Positions 27,889 through 36,755 of a stretch of DNA of 64,000 nucleotides are shown piece by piece. The translations under genes were made by a program, and so were the position numbers. This DNA is from Marinomonas profundi. Its GTDB lineage: Bacteria > Pseudomonadota > Gammaproteobacteria > Pseudomonadales > Marinomonadaceae. The notes beneath the pieces were generated by a model. It was not told the DNA's origin. It saw nothing but the letters and a program-made list of their open reading frames with translations, and made no database searches. Position 1 is the stretch's first letter, and each line of letters begins with the position of its first letter. The DNA is taken from the NCBI RefSeq assembly GCF_020694005.1, contig NZ_CP073013.1, positions 3,358,578-3,422,577 on the forward strand, given 5' to 3'.

Positions 27889-27917
27889 AAAAAATGCCAG
27901 CATTTGCTGGCATTTTT
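27889..27917. terminator. Bidirectional terminator between the PilZ gene and htpX
   Basis: AAAAAATGCCAGCA and TGCTGGCATTTTTT pair around a short loop with A and T runs on either side. It serves the convergent PilZ (plus) and htpX (minus) genes. Confidence 0.9.
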
Positions 27918-27935
27918 TGTGATGGGCGGGCGTTA

Positions 27936-28817
27936 TTACAGTGCTTGCAACGCTTTAATTCTATCGCCAATAGGTGGGTGGCTTGAGAAAAGCTGACCAA
28001 AGGTGGGCGTTTTTCCACGACGAATACCAAAAGCAAGCATGGAGTCAGGCATGTGGCTTTCTTCATGCTCTTGCTGTAATCGTGCTAATGCTGCAATCAT
28101 GGCGCCTTTGCCTGCCAGCCTCGCTCCAGCTTCATCGGCTCTGAATTCTCGGTAACGAGAGAACCACATGACGATCATCGAGGCGAGAACACCAAAAAGA
28201 ATTTCAAAAACAAAGGTTACGATGTAGTAACTAAAGCCGACAGAGCCTTGGTTGTTTTCTCCTCTACGTAGAAACTGGTCAACAGCATAGGCGGCAATAC
28301 GCGCAAAGAACATGACAAAGGTGTTAACAATGCCTTGTACAAGCGACAATGTAACCATGTCGCCGTTTGCGACGTGACCAATTTCATGGCCAAGCACCGC
28401 TTTAATTTCATCGGGCGAAAAACGCTCTAGCATGCCACTTGAGACCGCGACTAAGGCGTCGTTTTTGTTCCATCCGGTCGCAAAAGCATTGGCGTCATGG
28501 GCTGGAAAAATAGCCACTTCTGGCATTTTAATGCCTGCTTTTTGTGAGAGTTCTTTTACCGTATCAAGCAGCCACACTTCTTTGTGGTTGCGAGGTTGTT
28601 TGATTACAACGGCACCAGACCCTCGTTTTGCCATGAACTTGGAGAGAAATAGCGAGATGAAGCTGCCTACGAAACCGAAGACAGCGCAAAAAATCAATAA
28701 AGAAGTGAAGTCTAGGCCGTTGCTGGTCATATAACCGTTTACGCCTAAAAGACTTAAAACAACCCCCGCTACCACCATGACAGCTAGGTTTGTCAGCAAA
28801 AACAGAATAATACGCAT
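27936..28817 (-). CDS. htpX: Membrane-bound zinc metalloprotease HtpX
   Basis: Heat-shock-type M48 protease of the inner membrane that removes misfolded membrane proteins with FtsH. The 293-residue protein has two N-terminal membrane segments, the zinc motif in [13 protein letters not shown] (HEXXH near residue 140) and the third zinc ligand region [17 protein letters not shown]. Two further membrane segments lie between these. The C-terminus shows the family [13 protein letters not shown]. Single-gene unit. Confidence 0.97.
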   Translation of the reverse strand: MRIILFLLTNLAVMVVAGVVLSLLGVNGYMTSNGLDFTSLLIFCAVFGFVGSFISLFLSKFMAKRGSGAVVIKQPRNHKEVWLLDTVKELSQKAGIKMPEVAIFPAHDANAFATGWNKNDALVAVSSGMLERFSPDEIKAVLGHEIGHVANGDMVTLSLVQGIVNTFVMFFARIAAYAVDQFLRRGENNQGSVGFSYYIVTFVFEILFGVLASMIVMWFSRYREFRADEAGARLAGKGAMIAALARLQQEHEESHMPDSMLAFGIRRGKTPTFGQLFSSHPPIGDRIKALQAL

Positions 28818-28894
28818 GGACTATGCTCCTCAGGAAAATGTTAAGGAGCATAGTAGGGCTTTATTGGATTATTTCAAGCAGAAATAGCGTCCTG

Positions 28895-30115
28895 CTAACG
28901 CTTCCTTAATCGGCCTAAAAATGCGGCAAAACGGTCCATTGCCGGAATAAGCTCTTCAACGTGGGGGAGGAAAACAAACCGCACATGGTCTGGGGTTGGC
29001 CAGTTAAAGCCTGTGCCTTGAACAATAAGCACTTTTTCTTCGCGCAAAAACTGCAGAACAAGATCCATATCATTTTTAATCTGGTACATTTTTGGATCGA
29101 GCCGAGGAAATAGATACAGCGCCCCCTCTGGTTTATGGCAATGCACACCGGGAATGGCGTCAAGCGCTTCCCATGCAACCTTGCGCTGCTCATATAAACG
29201 CCCACCAGAAGCAATAAGTTCGTTAATGCTCTGATAGCCTCCTAATGCTGTTTGTACGGCGTGTTGAGCTGGCACGTTGGCACACAGGCGCATGGAGCTG
29301 AGTATGTCCAAGCCTTCTATGTAATCGCTGATGCCGCTTCGATCACCAGTAATAACCATCCAACCAGAACGAAAGCCTGCGGTGCGATAGACCTTAGATA
29401 ACCCGCCAAAAGTGATGCAGGGGGCGCGGCCTTCTGTCAGTGTTGCGGTTGGTATGTGCTGAGCCTCGTCATAGAGAATTTTGTCGTATATTTCGTCTGA
29501 GAAGATCAGCAAGTTGTGTTCTTCTGCTAGATTGATAATGGATTCAAGGATGCCTTTTTCATAAACCGCCCCCGTTGGGTTGTTGGGGTTTATGATGACG
29601 ATGGCTTTGGTTTTATTAGAGATCTTCGACTTGATGTCATTAATGTCAGGCTGCCAGCCAGCCCCCTCATCACACAAGTAGTGTCGAACGTAACCACCGG
29701 CTAAAGTCGCTGCTGCGGTCCAAAGCGGGTAATCGGGGGCAGGGATGAGGATTTCGTCGCCATCATTTAATAACCCTTGCATCGCCATCACAATCAGCTC
29801 GCTTACGCCGTTGCCCATCCAGACATGGTTAACGTCTGCAGACTTGATGCCCATCGCTTGGTATTTTTGCATGACGGCTTTGCGCGCGGAAAACAACCCT
29901 TTTGATTCGCTGTAGCCTTGCGATATGGGGAGGTTGCGGATCACGTCAACGAGTATCTCGTCAGGCGCTTCAAAACCAAATGGGGCAGGGTTGCCGATGT
30001 TAAGTTTAAGAATGCGCTGGCCTTCTTCCTCCATGCGCACGGCTTCTTTTAGAACGGGGCCACGAATTTCATAACATATATTGGCAAGTTTGTTTGATTT
30101 GCGAATTTGCACCAC
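28895..30115 (-). CDS. alaA: Alanine aminotransferase AlaA-type (class I/II aminotransferase)
   Basis: PLP aminotransferase that makes alanine from pyruvate with glutamate as donor. The 406-residue sequence is close in style to E. coli AlaA (YfbQ): KLANICYEIRGPVLKEA at the N-terminus, LNIGNPAPFGFEAP, and the PLP lysine in ITFGGLSKVYRTAGFRSGWM. Single gene. The alternative, a related valine-pyruvate or aspartate aminotransferase, is less likely given the N-terminal signature. Confidence 0.92.
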   Translation of the reverse strand: MVQIRKSNKLANICYEIRGPVLKEAVRMEEEGQRILKLNIGNPAPFGFEAPDEILVDVIRNLPISQGYSESKGLFSARKAVMQKYQAMGIKSADVNHVWMGNGVSELIVMAMQGLLNDGDEILIPAPDYPLWTAAATLAGGYVRHYLCDEGAGWQPDINDIKSKISNKTKAIVIINPNNPTGAVYEKGILESIINLAEEHNLLIFSDEIYDKILYDEAQHIPTATLTEGRAPCITFGGLSKVYRTAGFRSGWMVITGDRSGISDYIEGLDILSSMRLCANVPAQHAVQTALGGYQSINELIASGGRLYEQRKVAWEALDAIPGVHCHKPEGALYLFPRLDPKMYQIKNDMDLVLQFLREEKVLIVQGTGFNWPTPDHVRFVFLPHVEELIPAMDRFAAFLGRLRKR

Positions 30116-30225
30116 TTAATCCTTACTGACGCTGGCGAAAGATACTCACTTTACACCGAACTTGTGAGCATTCAAGATGACGCGGGTAAAAATCTAAGTG
30201 ATTAAGCAAAAAAAACGGTGGTGAG

Positions 30226-30262
30226 AAGCCGCCTTCTTGGTAAAACAAGAAAGCGGCTTTTT
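30226..30262. terminator. Hairpin between the lipoprotein gene and alaA
   Basis: AAGCCGCCTTCTTG and CAAGAAAGCGGCTT form a nearly perfect stem with a T-run on the plus side and A-rich flank on the other. It probably ends the upstream YajG-like gene on the minus strand; orientation is not certain. Confidence 0.65.
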
Positions 30263-30280
30263 ATGGCTACTTCTTTATGG

Positions 30281-30850
30281 CTATTTTAATAAGGTGATAA
30301 CGTTCTGATCATTCAATAAGCGGTTGACGGTTTGGCTGGCGAGGGCGTTCATGTCATCTTCAATGGCTTTTTGATAAGGCATGGTGCCATATTCTGTTAC
30401 TTTTTCAGAACCGTAGTTGGCTTTATAGGTTTGCCCTTTAGCGGCTAGGGTTGCTTTTAGTTCAAATTCTAACGTGGCCACCGTTTTTAATGTTTCAACT
30501 TTTGTTGTGTAGCTCATCTTAGTGATTTCAATTTTTAGGTCAGCGGCTGGCATGACGCCTTGGTCTGGTGTGAAGCCCATTGCTCTCAAGCCATTTAAAA
30601 TACTATTTTTCACGCTTTGTTTGATGTCGTTCGTGGTGAAAATGTCAGCGCGTTCATTAAGGCCTGTTTTGATTGAGCCTACGTTGTTAGTAAGTTTCGT
30701 GCTGGTGGAGACATTAATCACTCGTTCATTGCTTAGGTTGGCGCGCTCTATATCTGCCTCTGGTGTGAGACTTATATAGTGCGTAGTAGAGCAGCCTGTT
30801 AATAGCAGTGCCGAAAGGGATAAGGTTAAAAACAGTTGTTTATTTAGCAT
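30281..30850 (-). CDS. YajG-like lipoprotein
   Basis: A 189-residue lipoprotein: a signal peptide ends in LLLTGC with Cys20 as the lipidation site and Ser-Thr-Thr after it, so outer-membrane sorting is expected. The mature part has the YajG-family pattern of paired strands and a helix (TNDIKQSVKNSILNGLRAMGF, then ADLKIEITKMSYTTKVE). Function of the family is unknown. Single gene upstream of the tRNA array on the opposite strand. Confidence 0.8.
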   Translation of the reverse strand: MLNKQLFLTLSLSALLLTGCSTTHYISLTPEADIERANLSNERVINVSTSTKLTNNVGSIKTGLNERADIFTTNDIKQSVKNSILNGLRAMGFTPDQGVMPAADLKIEITKMSYTTKVETLKTVATLEFELKATLAAKGQTYKANYGSEKVTEYGTMPYQKAIEDDMNALASQTVNRLLNDQNVITLLK

Positions 30851-30920
30851 GATAGCTCCGATCAGATTGATTTCTAAAGCGACTTTTTGTGTAAGTGACT
30901 TAAATTAATAAAAAAAACTG

Positions 30921-30955
30921 TTGATTTTATGGTTGGTAACAGTAATATACGCACC
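30921..30955 (+). promoter_or_regulatory. Putative promoter of the tRNA array
   Basis: TTGATT (30921-30926) and TAATAT (30943-30948) with a 16-nt spacer, followed by a GC-rich discriminator (ACGCACCCGC) as in stringently controlled stable RNA promoters. It lies about 30 bp before the first tRNA-Glu. Confidence 0.65.
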
Positions 30956-30981
30956 CGCTCACACAGCAAGATTGTAACCTT

Positions 30982-31057
30982 GTCCCATTCGTCTAGAGGC
31001 CTAGGACACCGCCCTTTCACGGCGGTAACAGGGGTTCGAACCCCCTATGGGACGCCA
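30982..31057 (+). tRNA. tRNA-Glu (UUC), copy 1
   Basis: 76 nt including encoded CCA; acceptor GTCCCAT pairs with ATGGGAC, anticodon loop CTTTCAC reads UUC, T-loop GGTTCGAACC. First gene of the array. Confidence 0.98.
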
Positions 31058-31119
31058 TCTTTTCATTAAGATTGGCTGTATAGTTTACCTAAAATTTGGG
31101 TTGAGTGAGAAGTTTTTTT

Positions 31120-31194
31120 GCGGGAATAGCTCAGTGGTAGAGCACAACCTTGCCAAGGTTGGGGTCGCGAGTTCGAGCCTCGTTTCCCGCTCCA
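31120..31194 (+). tRNA. tRNA-Gly (GCC), copy 1
   Basis: 75 nt including encoded CCA; acceptor GCGGGAA pairs with TTCCCGC, anticodon stem AACCT/AGGTT with GCC, T-loop GTTCGAGCC. Confidence 0.98.
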
Positions 31195-31252
31195 TTATCT
31201 CTGTTAGCGATAGCAGGATGATTTGTTTACAGTTTTGTCAAAACTGAATTGT

Positions 31253-31328
31253 GTCCCATTCGTCTAGAGGCCTAGGACACCGCCCTTTCACGGCGGTAAC
31301 AGGGGTTCGAACCCCCTATGGGACGCCA
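31253..31328 (+). tRNA. tRNA-Glu (UUC), copy 2
   Basis: Identical in sequence to copy 1, 271 bp downstream of it. Confidence 0.98.
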
Positions 31329-31380
31329 TGTTTATGGTTGTTTTGCTCTATTTAATATAAGAGAGCAGGGCAACAGTAAT

Positions 31381-31455
31381 GCGGGAATAGCTCAGTGGTA
31401 GAGCACAACCTTGCCAAGGTTGGGGTCGCGAGTTCGAGCCTCGTTTCCCGCTCCA
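31381..31455 (+). tRNA. tRNA-Gly (GCC), copy 2
   Basis: Identical to Gly copy 1; the spacers on both sides recur in the following units. Confidence 0.98.
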
Positions 31456-31513
31456 TCATTTCTGTTAGCGATAGCAGGATGATTTGTTTACAGTTTTGTC
31501 AAAACTGAATTGT

Positions 31514-31589
31514 GTCCCATTCGTCTAGAGGCCTAGGACACCGCCCTTTCACGGCGGTAACAGGGGTTCGAACCCCCTATGGGACGCCA
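31514..31589 (+). tRNA. tRNA-Glu (UUC), copy 3
   Basis: Identical to copy 1, 261 bp after copy 2. Confidence 0.98.
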
Positions 31590-31641
31590 TGTTTATGGTT
31601 GTTTTGCTCTATTTAATATAAGAGAGCAGGGCAACAGTAAT

Positions 31642-31716
31642 GCGGGAATAGCTCAGTGGTAGAGCACAACCTTGCCAAGGTTGGGGTCGCGAGTTCGAGC
31701 CTCGTTTCCCGCTCCA
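31642..31716 (+). tRNA. tRNA-Gly (GCC), copy 3
   Basis: Identical to Gly copy 1. Confidence 0.98.
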
Positions 31717-31773
31717 TCATTTCTGTTAGCGATAGCAGGATGGTTTGTTTACAGTTTTGTCAAAACTGAATGT

Positions 31774-31849
31774 GTCCCATTCGTCTAGAGGCCTAGGACA
31801 CCGCCCTTTCACGGCGGTAACAGGGGTTCGAACCCCCTATGGGACGCCA
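31774..31849 (+). tRNA. tRNA-Glu (UUC), copy 4
   Basis: Identical to copy 1, 260 bp after copy 3; its spacer lost one T relative to the other units. Confidence 0.98.
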
Positions 31850-31901
31850 TGTTTATGGTTGTTTTGCTCTTTTTAATATAAGAGAGCAGGGCAACAGTAA
31901 T

Positions 31902-31976
31902 GCGGGAATAGCTCAGTGGTAGAGCACAACCTTGCCAAGGTTGGGGTCGCGAGTTCGAGCCTCGTTTCCCGCTCCA
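31902..31976 (+). tRNA. tRNA-Gly (GCC), copy 4
   Basis: Identical to Gly copy 1. Confidence 0.98.
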
Positions 31977-32034
31977 TCATTTCTGTTAGCGATAGCAGGA
32001 TGGTTTGTTTACAGTTTTGTCAAAACTGAATTGT

Positions 32035-32110
32035 GTCCCATTCGTCTAGAGGCCTAGGACACCGCCCTTTCACGGCGGTAACAGGGGTTCGAACCCCCTA
32101 TGGGACGCCA
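32035..32110 (+). tRNA. tRNA-Glu (UUC), copy 5
   Basis: Identical to copy 1, 261 bp after copy 4. Confidence 0.98.
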
Positions 32111-32138
32111 TCTCTTTAGAGAGCAGGGCAACAGTAAT

Positions 32139-32213
32139 GCGGGAATAGCTCAGTGGTAGAGCACAACCTTGCCAAGGTTGGGGTCGCGAGTTCGAGCCTC
32201 GTTTCCCGCTCCA
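32139..32213 (+). tRNA. tRNA-Gly (GCC), copy 5
   Basis: Identical to Gly copy 1; the spacer before it is a shortened version (28 nt) of the 52-nt spacer in the inner units. Confidence 0.98.
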
Positions 32214-32240
32214 TGTTTTTTATACGTGTTTTTTCTATAT

Positions 32241-32316
32241 GTCCCATTCGTCTAGAGGCCTAGGACACCGCCCTTTCACGGCGGTAACAGGGGTTCGAAC
32301 CCCCTATGGGACGCCA
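32241..32316 (+). tRNA. tRNA-Glu (UUC), copy 6
   Basis: Identical to copy 1; last gene of the array, followed by CTTTTTT that may end transcription. Confidence 0.98.
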
Positions 32317-32364
32317 TCCTTTTTTACGCTATCATAGCTAACCTTATTTTTTGAGTTTTTAGCC

Positions 32365-33192
32365 ATGACTTGTTTTGTCAATTACAGATTAGAATCCTCT
32401 ATTTCGGTTACTGATCGTGGTTTGGCTTACGGTGATGGTGTATTTGAAACCATTCTTGCTATTCCTCATCAACTTATACAGATTGAAGACCATCTCGCGC
32501 GGCTTTATCGTGGCTTATCTAAGCTTGGTATGCCTTTTTCATTTGAGCAAAAACAAACTTTAGCCGACTTTTTGTCTTGTCAGATTTTGCCTCTCATTAG
32601 CGAAGAGTCAGTCGTGAAGCTTGTCGTTAGTCGCGGTGAAGGTGGCAGAGGCTATTTAGCGCCTAAGCACTGTAACCATTCGATTATTATCGGTATCCTA
32701 CCCGCTCCGGATTATCAGCCTCATCGACAAAAAGGCGTCTCGCTTGGGGTGTCACCTGTGCCTATTAACAGTAATCGCTTTATCGCAGGCATTAAGCATT
32801 TGAACCGATTGGAAAATGTGATCGCAAAAGGCTTTTTGACGGCATCTGAGTTTGAAGCGGTGATGTTAAACGAGAAGCAAGAATTGATTGAGTGTATTCA
32901 GAGTAATGTATTTTGGTTTCGACGAGGTTTTTTGTATACGCCTTCTCTGGAAAAGTCTGGTGTGCAAGGAACTTATCGCAAAGCCATTATAGAAAAACAG
33001 CAAGAATACTCGATTCAAGTAGGGCACTTTGTCTTGGCGGATCTAATGCAGGCTGATGAAGTATTTATCGCCAATAGCTTAATGGGAATAGTGCCTGTTA
33101 ATCAGGTGGCTGGGCAATCGTTTCCAATCGGCGTTTATACTCGTAAATTACAATTTCTAATGCAAGCTAAGGATATGCATGGCGTACATTAA
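32365..33192 (+). CDS. pabC: Aminodeoxychorismate lyase
   Basis: PLP enzyme (fold type IV) that splits 4-amino-4-deoxychorismate to p-aminobenzoate and pyruvate for folate synthesis. The 275-residue protein shows TDRGLAYGDGVFETI at the N-terminus, the PLP lysine in GIKHLNRLENV, and the C-terminal EVFIANSLMGIVPV. It starts directly after the tRNA array and overlaps mltG by 14 bp. The order pabC-mltG-tmk-holB-tatD is the same as in E. coli (pabC-yceG-tmk-holB-ycfH). Confidence 0.95.
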   Translation: MTCFVNYRLESSISVTDRGLAYGDGVFETILAIPHQLIQIEDHLARLYRGLSKLGMPFSFEQKQTLADFLSCQILPLISEESVVKLVVSRGEGGRGYLAPKHCNHSIIIGILPAPDYQPHRQKGVSLGVSPVPINSNRFIAGIKHLNRLENVIAKGFLTASEFEAVMLNEKQELIECIQSNVFWFRRGFLYTPSLEKSGVQGTYRKAIIEKQQEYSIQVGHFVLADLMQADEVFIANSLMGIVPVNQVAGQSFPIGVYTRKLQFLMQAKDMHGVH

Positions 33193-34210
33193 GTGGTTAT
33201 ACCGCGTTACTTTTTTATGTGTCACTCTGATGGCCGTTTTGGCGGGTTATCTTTATTACTCTATTACCTCGCCGATTCCCTTGAATAGCATGGAAGTGTT
33301 TGAGGTTCGTACGGGGGACACCTCCCATAGCCTGGGCGCTGAGTTGAACAAAAAAGGCTGGATTGAGTACCCATTTCTGACGCGCGTCGTGGCAAGGCTA
33401 CACCCTGAGTGGGTTCCCAAAGTAGGAAAATACAGCGTACAGCCAGAGATGAATTTATTGGATGTCATGGCGTTGTTTGATTCCGGGCAATCCATTTTTT
33501 ACGCCATTACTTTGCTAGAAGGCAAAACCACGCAAGATTTCCTCTCCGCCATGGCGGCGCGGGGGAACATCACCATGACACTAACCGGTTTGTCGAATGA
33601 AGACATTGCTCAACAGCTAGGGCTTGATGTCTCACATCCTGAAGGGCAGTTTTTTGCCAATACCTATCGTTATCATGACGGCGATACCGATGCCAGTATA
33701 CTGAAGCATGCTCATGGATTAATGGCTCAAACCTTAGCCAGCTTATGGGAAAACAAAGCCCCTAATTTGCCTTATAAATCGCCTTATGACGCGCTGATTA
33801 TGGCGTCTATTATCGAAAAAGAAACCGGTGTTCCCGAAGAGCGCCCACTGATTGCACGAGTCTTTATTAGCCGATTAGAAAAGGGCATGCGTTTGCAAAC
33901 GGATCCAACCGTCATCTATGGCCTTGGTGATGGGTTCAAAGGCAACTTGACCCGTAAAGGCTTGCAGGATTTATCGCCCTATAACACTTATCGGGTTGCG
34001 GGCTTGCCACCAACGCCGATTGCTAATGTGGGTCGTGAGGCAATGGCAGCGGCGTTGAACCCCGGAGAAACGAAAGCCTTGTACTTTGTTGCCAAAGGGG
34101 ATGGAAGTCATGCGTTTTCCAATAGCTTAAAAGAGCATAATCGGGCCGTAAGAGAATATCAGTTTAAGCGTCGAGCAGATTATCGGTCGACGCCAGAAGC
34201 AACGAAATAG
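33179..34210 (+). CDS. mltG: Endolytic murein transglycosylase MltG
   Basis: Cleaves nascent peptidoglycan strands and sets their length. The 343-residue protein has one N-terminal membrane anchor (about 8-27), a LysM-like region, and the YceG catalytic domain with the catalytic glutamate in ASIIEKETG and the RLQTDPTVIYG motif. A short Lys/Arg-rich tail ends it. Co-translated with pabC through a 14-bp overlap. Confidence 0.96.
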   Translation: MAYIKWLYRVTFLCVTLMAVLAGYLYYSITSPIPLNSMEVFEVRTGDTSHSLGAELNKKGWIEYPFLTRVVARLHPEWVPKVGKYSVQPEMNLLDVMALFDSGQSIFYAITLLEGKTTQDFLSAMAARGNITMTLTGLSNEDIAQQLGLDVSHPEGQFFANTYRYHDGDTDASILKHAHGLMAQTLASLWENKAPNLPYKSPYDALIMASIIEKETGVPEERPLIARVFISRLEKGMRLQTDPTVIYGLGDGFKGNLTRKGLQDLSPYNTYRVAGLPPTPIANVGREAMAAALNPGETKALYFVAKGDGSHAFSNSLKEHNRAVREYQFKRRADYRSTPEATK

Positions 34211-34222
34211 AGGAGCGTGTGC

Positions 34223-34861
34223 ATGAGAGGTAAATTTATTTCGTTGGAAGGCGGGGAAGGCAGTGGTAAAACAACCGCGATTGCCTTTATACGTGAGTGG
34301 TTAGAGGCTCACAATATTCCCTATCTTATGACTCGTGAGCCCGGCGGCACACCGCTGGCGGAAGAAATTCGTCAACTGATTTTGAACCCACGCGAAGAAG
34401 CGGTGAATGATGTTACCGAGTTATTATTGGTGTTTGCCGCTCGGGCTCAACACATAGCGTCAAAAATCCAACCGGCCTTGGAAAAAGGCACTTGGGTGAT
34501 CAGTGACCGCTTTTTGGATTCCAGCTACGTTTATCAAGGCAAGGCACGCGGCGGTGATATGGCCATGTTGGATCAATTATCGGCTTGGGTTGTCGGTGCG
34601 AATAAACCGGATGCGACCTTTGTTTTGGATGTGCCAGTGGAATTGGGTCAAGAGCGTGTTGTACAAAGACAACATCAAGACCGCTTGGATAAAGAGTCGT
34701 TGGCGTTTCATCAAAAAGTGCGTGATGGTTTTCTTGAGCGCGCGGGTATGGAGCCAAATCGAATAAAGGTAATTGACGCCAGTTTGTCATTGGATTTGGT
34801 TCAACAGCAGATCGAAAAGCAGCTAATGCAATTAAATAACGCTTGGTCTGGTGACGGCTAG
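34223..34861 (+). CDS. tmk: Thymidylate kinase
   Basis: Phosphorylates dTMP to dTDP. P-loop GGEGSGKTT near residue 10, TREPGGTPLAEE, DRFLDSSYVYQG and an E. coli-type LID region follow. The start at 34223 (MRGKFISLEGG) is taken because AGGAG lies 7 nt before it; a GTG two codons earlier is too close to that site. At 212 residues it has the usual length. The stop codon is directly followed by the holB ATG. Confidence 0.97.
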   Translation: MRGKFISLEGGEGSGKTTAIAFIREWLEAHNIPYLMTREPGGTPLAEEIRQLILNPREEAVNDVTELLLVFAARAQHIASKIQPALEKGTWVISDRFLDSSYVYQGKARGGDMAMLDQLSAWVVGANKPDATFVLDVPVELGQERVVQRQHQDRLDKESLAFHQKVRDGFLERAGMEPNRIKVIDASLSLDLVQQQIEKQLMQLNNAWSGDG

Positions 34862-35800
34862 ATGACAAATCTTGCTCACTGGCTGCAGCCTTGTTTACGT
34901 CAAGTTCAGGTGTTGAAACAAACCAATCGCCTTTCCCATGCTTTGTTGATCACAGGTGCCGATGGTGTTGGTCAAGAAGAGCTGGCTCGTGAAATCGTAA
35001 AAGACTTGATGTGTGAAGTGGATCAAGCCGCGGCCTGTGGCCATTGCCACTCTTGCCAATTGATGCAAGCCGATACTCACCCTGATTTTCGTGTTTTAGA
35101 CGGTCAGGCGTCGACCATTAAAGTGGATCAGATTCGTTTATTGGTGCGCCAAATCAGCCAAAAGCCTCAAGTAGGGCAAAATAAAGTTGTCTTAATGACT
35201 CATGCGCAAGCGATGAATATAAACGCGGCCAATGCGGTGTTAAAAGCGCTTGAAGAACCCGCAGCGCGCACCTATTTTATTTTAACCAGCTCCCAGTCGA
35301 CCAGCCTTTTACCGACCATTCGTAGTCGTTGTTTGTTGGTAAACGTACCAACACCGAGTCTGCCTGACGTAAAGCAATGGCTGATGCAGCAACCCGATGG
35401 GCAAGCGTTAAGCTCTCTGTTCTGGCTGACGACTCAGCCCTTTCGTTTATTGTCGATTCAACAGCAAGGTAAGGTGTCGTTGTATGCCGAATTGCCAAAC
35501 CAGCTGACGACTATGTTGCAAGGTTCCGTGCCAGTAAGTGAGGTATTGAAGGGGCTAGAGAGTAATAATATCGAAGATTACTGCAATGGTTTCGCGGCAA
35601 TTCTGCACCAATGTATTTGTCATTCGGCCGGTGCGCCGCTTGATGAGGCGCTTCAAGATATTTATAGTGCGCTAATGGCTCGGCTGGGCATTCAAACATT
35701 AATGCTGCGCTATCAGTCTTTGCAAAAGTTGAAGTCAGACCTTAAAAAAACCAATTTAAACCCCATCATGCAACTCACACACGAATTGAATCAGTGGTAA
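34862..35800 (+). CDS. holB: DNA polymerase III subunit delta prime
   Basis: Clamp-loader subunit. The 312-residue protein has a degenerate nucleotide-binding site (ITGADGVGQEELA), the zinc-finger cysteines in CEVDQAAACGHCHSC, the alpha-helical lid and the SRC motif in TIRSRCLLVNVP. The ATG abuts the tmk stop, so the two are coupled. In Pseudomonas a pilZ gene lies between holB and tatD; it is absent here. Confidence 0.95.
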   Translation: MTNLAHWLQPCLRQVQVLKQTNRLSHALLITGADGVGQEELAREIVKDLMCEVDQAAACGHCHSCQLMQADTHPDFRVLDGQASTIKVDQIRLLVRQISQKPQVGQNKVVLMTHAQAMNINAANAVLKALEEPAARTYFILTSSQSTSLLPTIRSRCLLVNVPTPSLPDVKQWLMQQPDGQALSSLFWLTTQPFRLLSIQQQGKVSLYAELPNQLTTMLQGSVPVSEVLKGLESNNIEDYCNGFAAILHQCICHSAGAPLDEALQDIYSALMARLGIQTLMLRYQSLQKLKSDLKKTNLNPIMQLTHELNQW

Positions 35801-35807
35801 ACCAACT

Positions 35808-36617
35808 ATGTTAATTGACACTCATTGCCATCTCGATATGCTGGATTTAACGCCTTACAATCAGGATCTAAATGCCGCTATTGATGCGGCGTATCACCAA
35901 GGTGTGAGGCAAATGCTGAGCATCTCTGTGGATCTTAATAAAATGGACACTGTTTTAGGGTTTACCAAGCGAAATGGGGTGTATGCCAGTTGTGGCGTTC
36001 ATCCTTTGCAAAGTGATGGCTTGATTACGGATGATCTTGTATTGCGCCAGTATGCGAAACACCCTAAGGTCATCGCCATTGGTGAAACTGGGTTGGATTA
36101 CTTTTATGAAGCCTCAGAGCAAGCCCATGAGGCTCAAAAAGTCAGCTTTATGCATCATCTTCAAACCGCTGGAGAGCTTGGCTTACCGGTTATAGTTCAC
36201 ACTCGTAATGCCAAAGAAGACACCTTATCGCTGATAAAACAATATGGTAACTCGGATGCAGCGGGCGTATTGCATTGCTTCACCGAAGATTATGAAATGG
36301 CAAAAGCCGCATTAGATGAAAACTATTTGATCTCTATTTCTGGCATTGTCACCTTTAAAACCGCCACTGATTTGAAAGAAACCGTGCGCAAGTTACCATT
36401 GGACGCCTTGATCATCGAAACGGACTCTCCTTATCTAGCGCCTGTGCCTTATCGCGGTAAGAAAAATGAGCCTAAGTACGTGTCTGAGGTTGCGCAATAC
36501 GTGGCTGATTTAAAAGGCATTCGCTACGAAGCGCTATTAGAGGCCACCGCCGCGAATTTCCATCGTGTTTTTGCTAAGGCAAATCCGCAGCATCAGTTGC
36601 TACTTGGAACAGAATAG
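35808..36617 (+). CDS. ycfH: TatD-family metal-dependent hydrolase (YcfH)
   Basis: Amidohydrolase-fold putative deoxyribonuclease of 269 residues. Metal-binding motifs are visible: DTHCHLD at the N-terminus, GETGLDYFY, VIHTRNA, the HCFTE histidine and ETDSPYLAP. Last gene of the pabC-mltG-tmk-holB unit. Its exact substrate in cells is not settled for this subfamily. Confidence 0.93.
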   Translation: MLIDTHCHLDMLDLTPYNQDLNAAIDAAYHQGVRQMLSISVDLNKMDTVLGFTKRNGVYASCGVHPLQSDGLITDDLVLRQYAKHPKVIAIGETGLDYFYEASEQAHEAQKVSFMHHLQTAGELGLPVIVHTRNAKEDTLSLIKQYGNSDAAGVLHCFTEDYEMAKAALDENYLISISGIVTFKTATDLKETVRKLPLDALIIETDSPYLAPVPYRGKKNEPKYVSEVAQYVADLKGIRYEALLEATAANFHRVFAKANPQHQLLLGTE

Positions 36618-36685
36618 TTAAGTGGTTATAGGCGAAGAGCGACGAGAGTGTTAGTCTCAACGCATTGTATTTATTTAAAATATTT

Positions 36686-36707
36686 GAAAGAAGAGCCTTC
36701 TTCTTTC
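36686..36707 (+). other. 9-bp inverted repeat upstream of the Lon-like protease gene
   Basis: GAAAGAAGA and TCTTCTTTC form a perfect stem with a 4-nt loop, about 50 bp before the protease start. No T-run; it may belong to the leader of that gene. Confidence 0.3.
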
Positions 36708-36755
36708 GCAGGCTTACGGTTTTAAAAAGCTTGCTAAACAAAAGGAAATCCATTG

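Larger units (their letters stand above)
31195..32034 (+). repeat. Tandem tRNA Glu-Gly repeat units of about 260 bp
   Basis: Spacer, tRNA-Glu, spacer and tRNA-Gly recur with only a few base differences (for example GATG-ATTTG against GATG-GTTTG, and one lost T). The Gly-to-Glu spacer holds a CAGTTTTG/CAAAACTG hairpin and the Glu-to-Gly spacer a TTGCTCT/AGAGCAGGGCAA near-palindrome. The pattern fits expansion by unequal crossing-over. Confidence 0.9.

Noticed and set aside
31047..31247. 66-codon open frame across the first tRNA-Gly
   Set aside because: It runs through a tRNA gene.
30982..32316. tRNA array read as a CRISPR array
   Set aside because: Repeats are full tRNA genes with cloverleaf pairing and the spacers are near-identical, the opposite of CRISPR.
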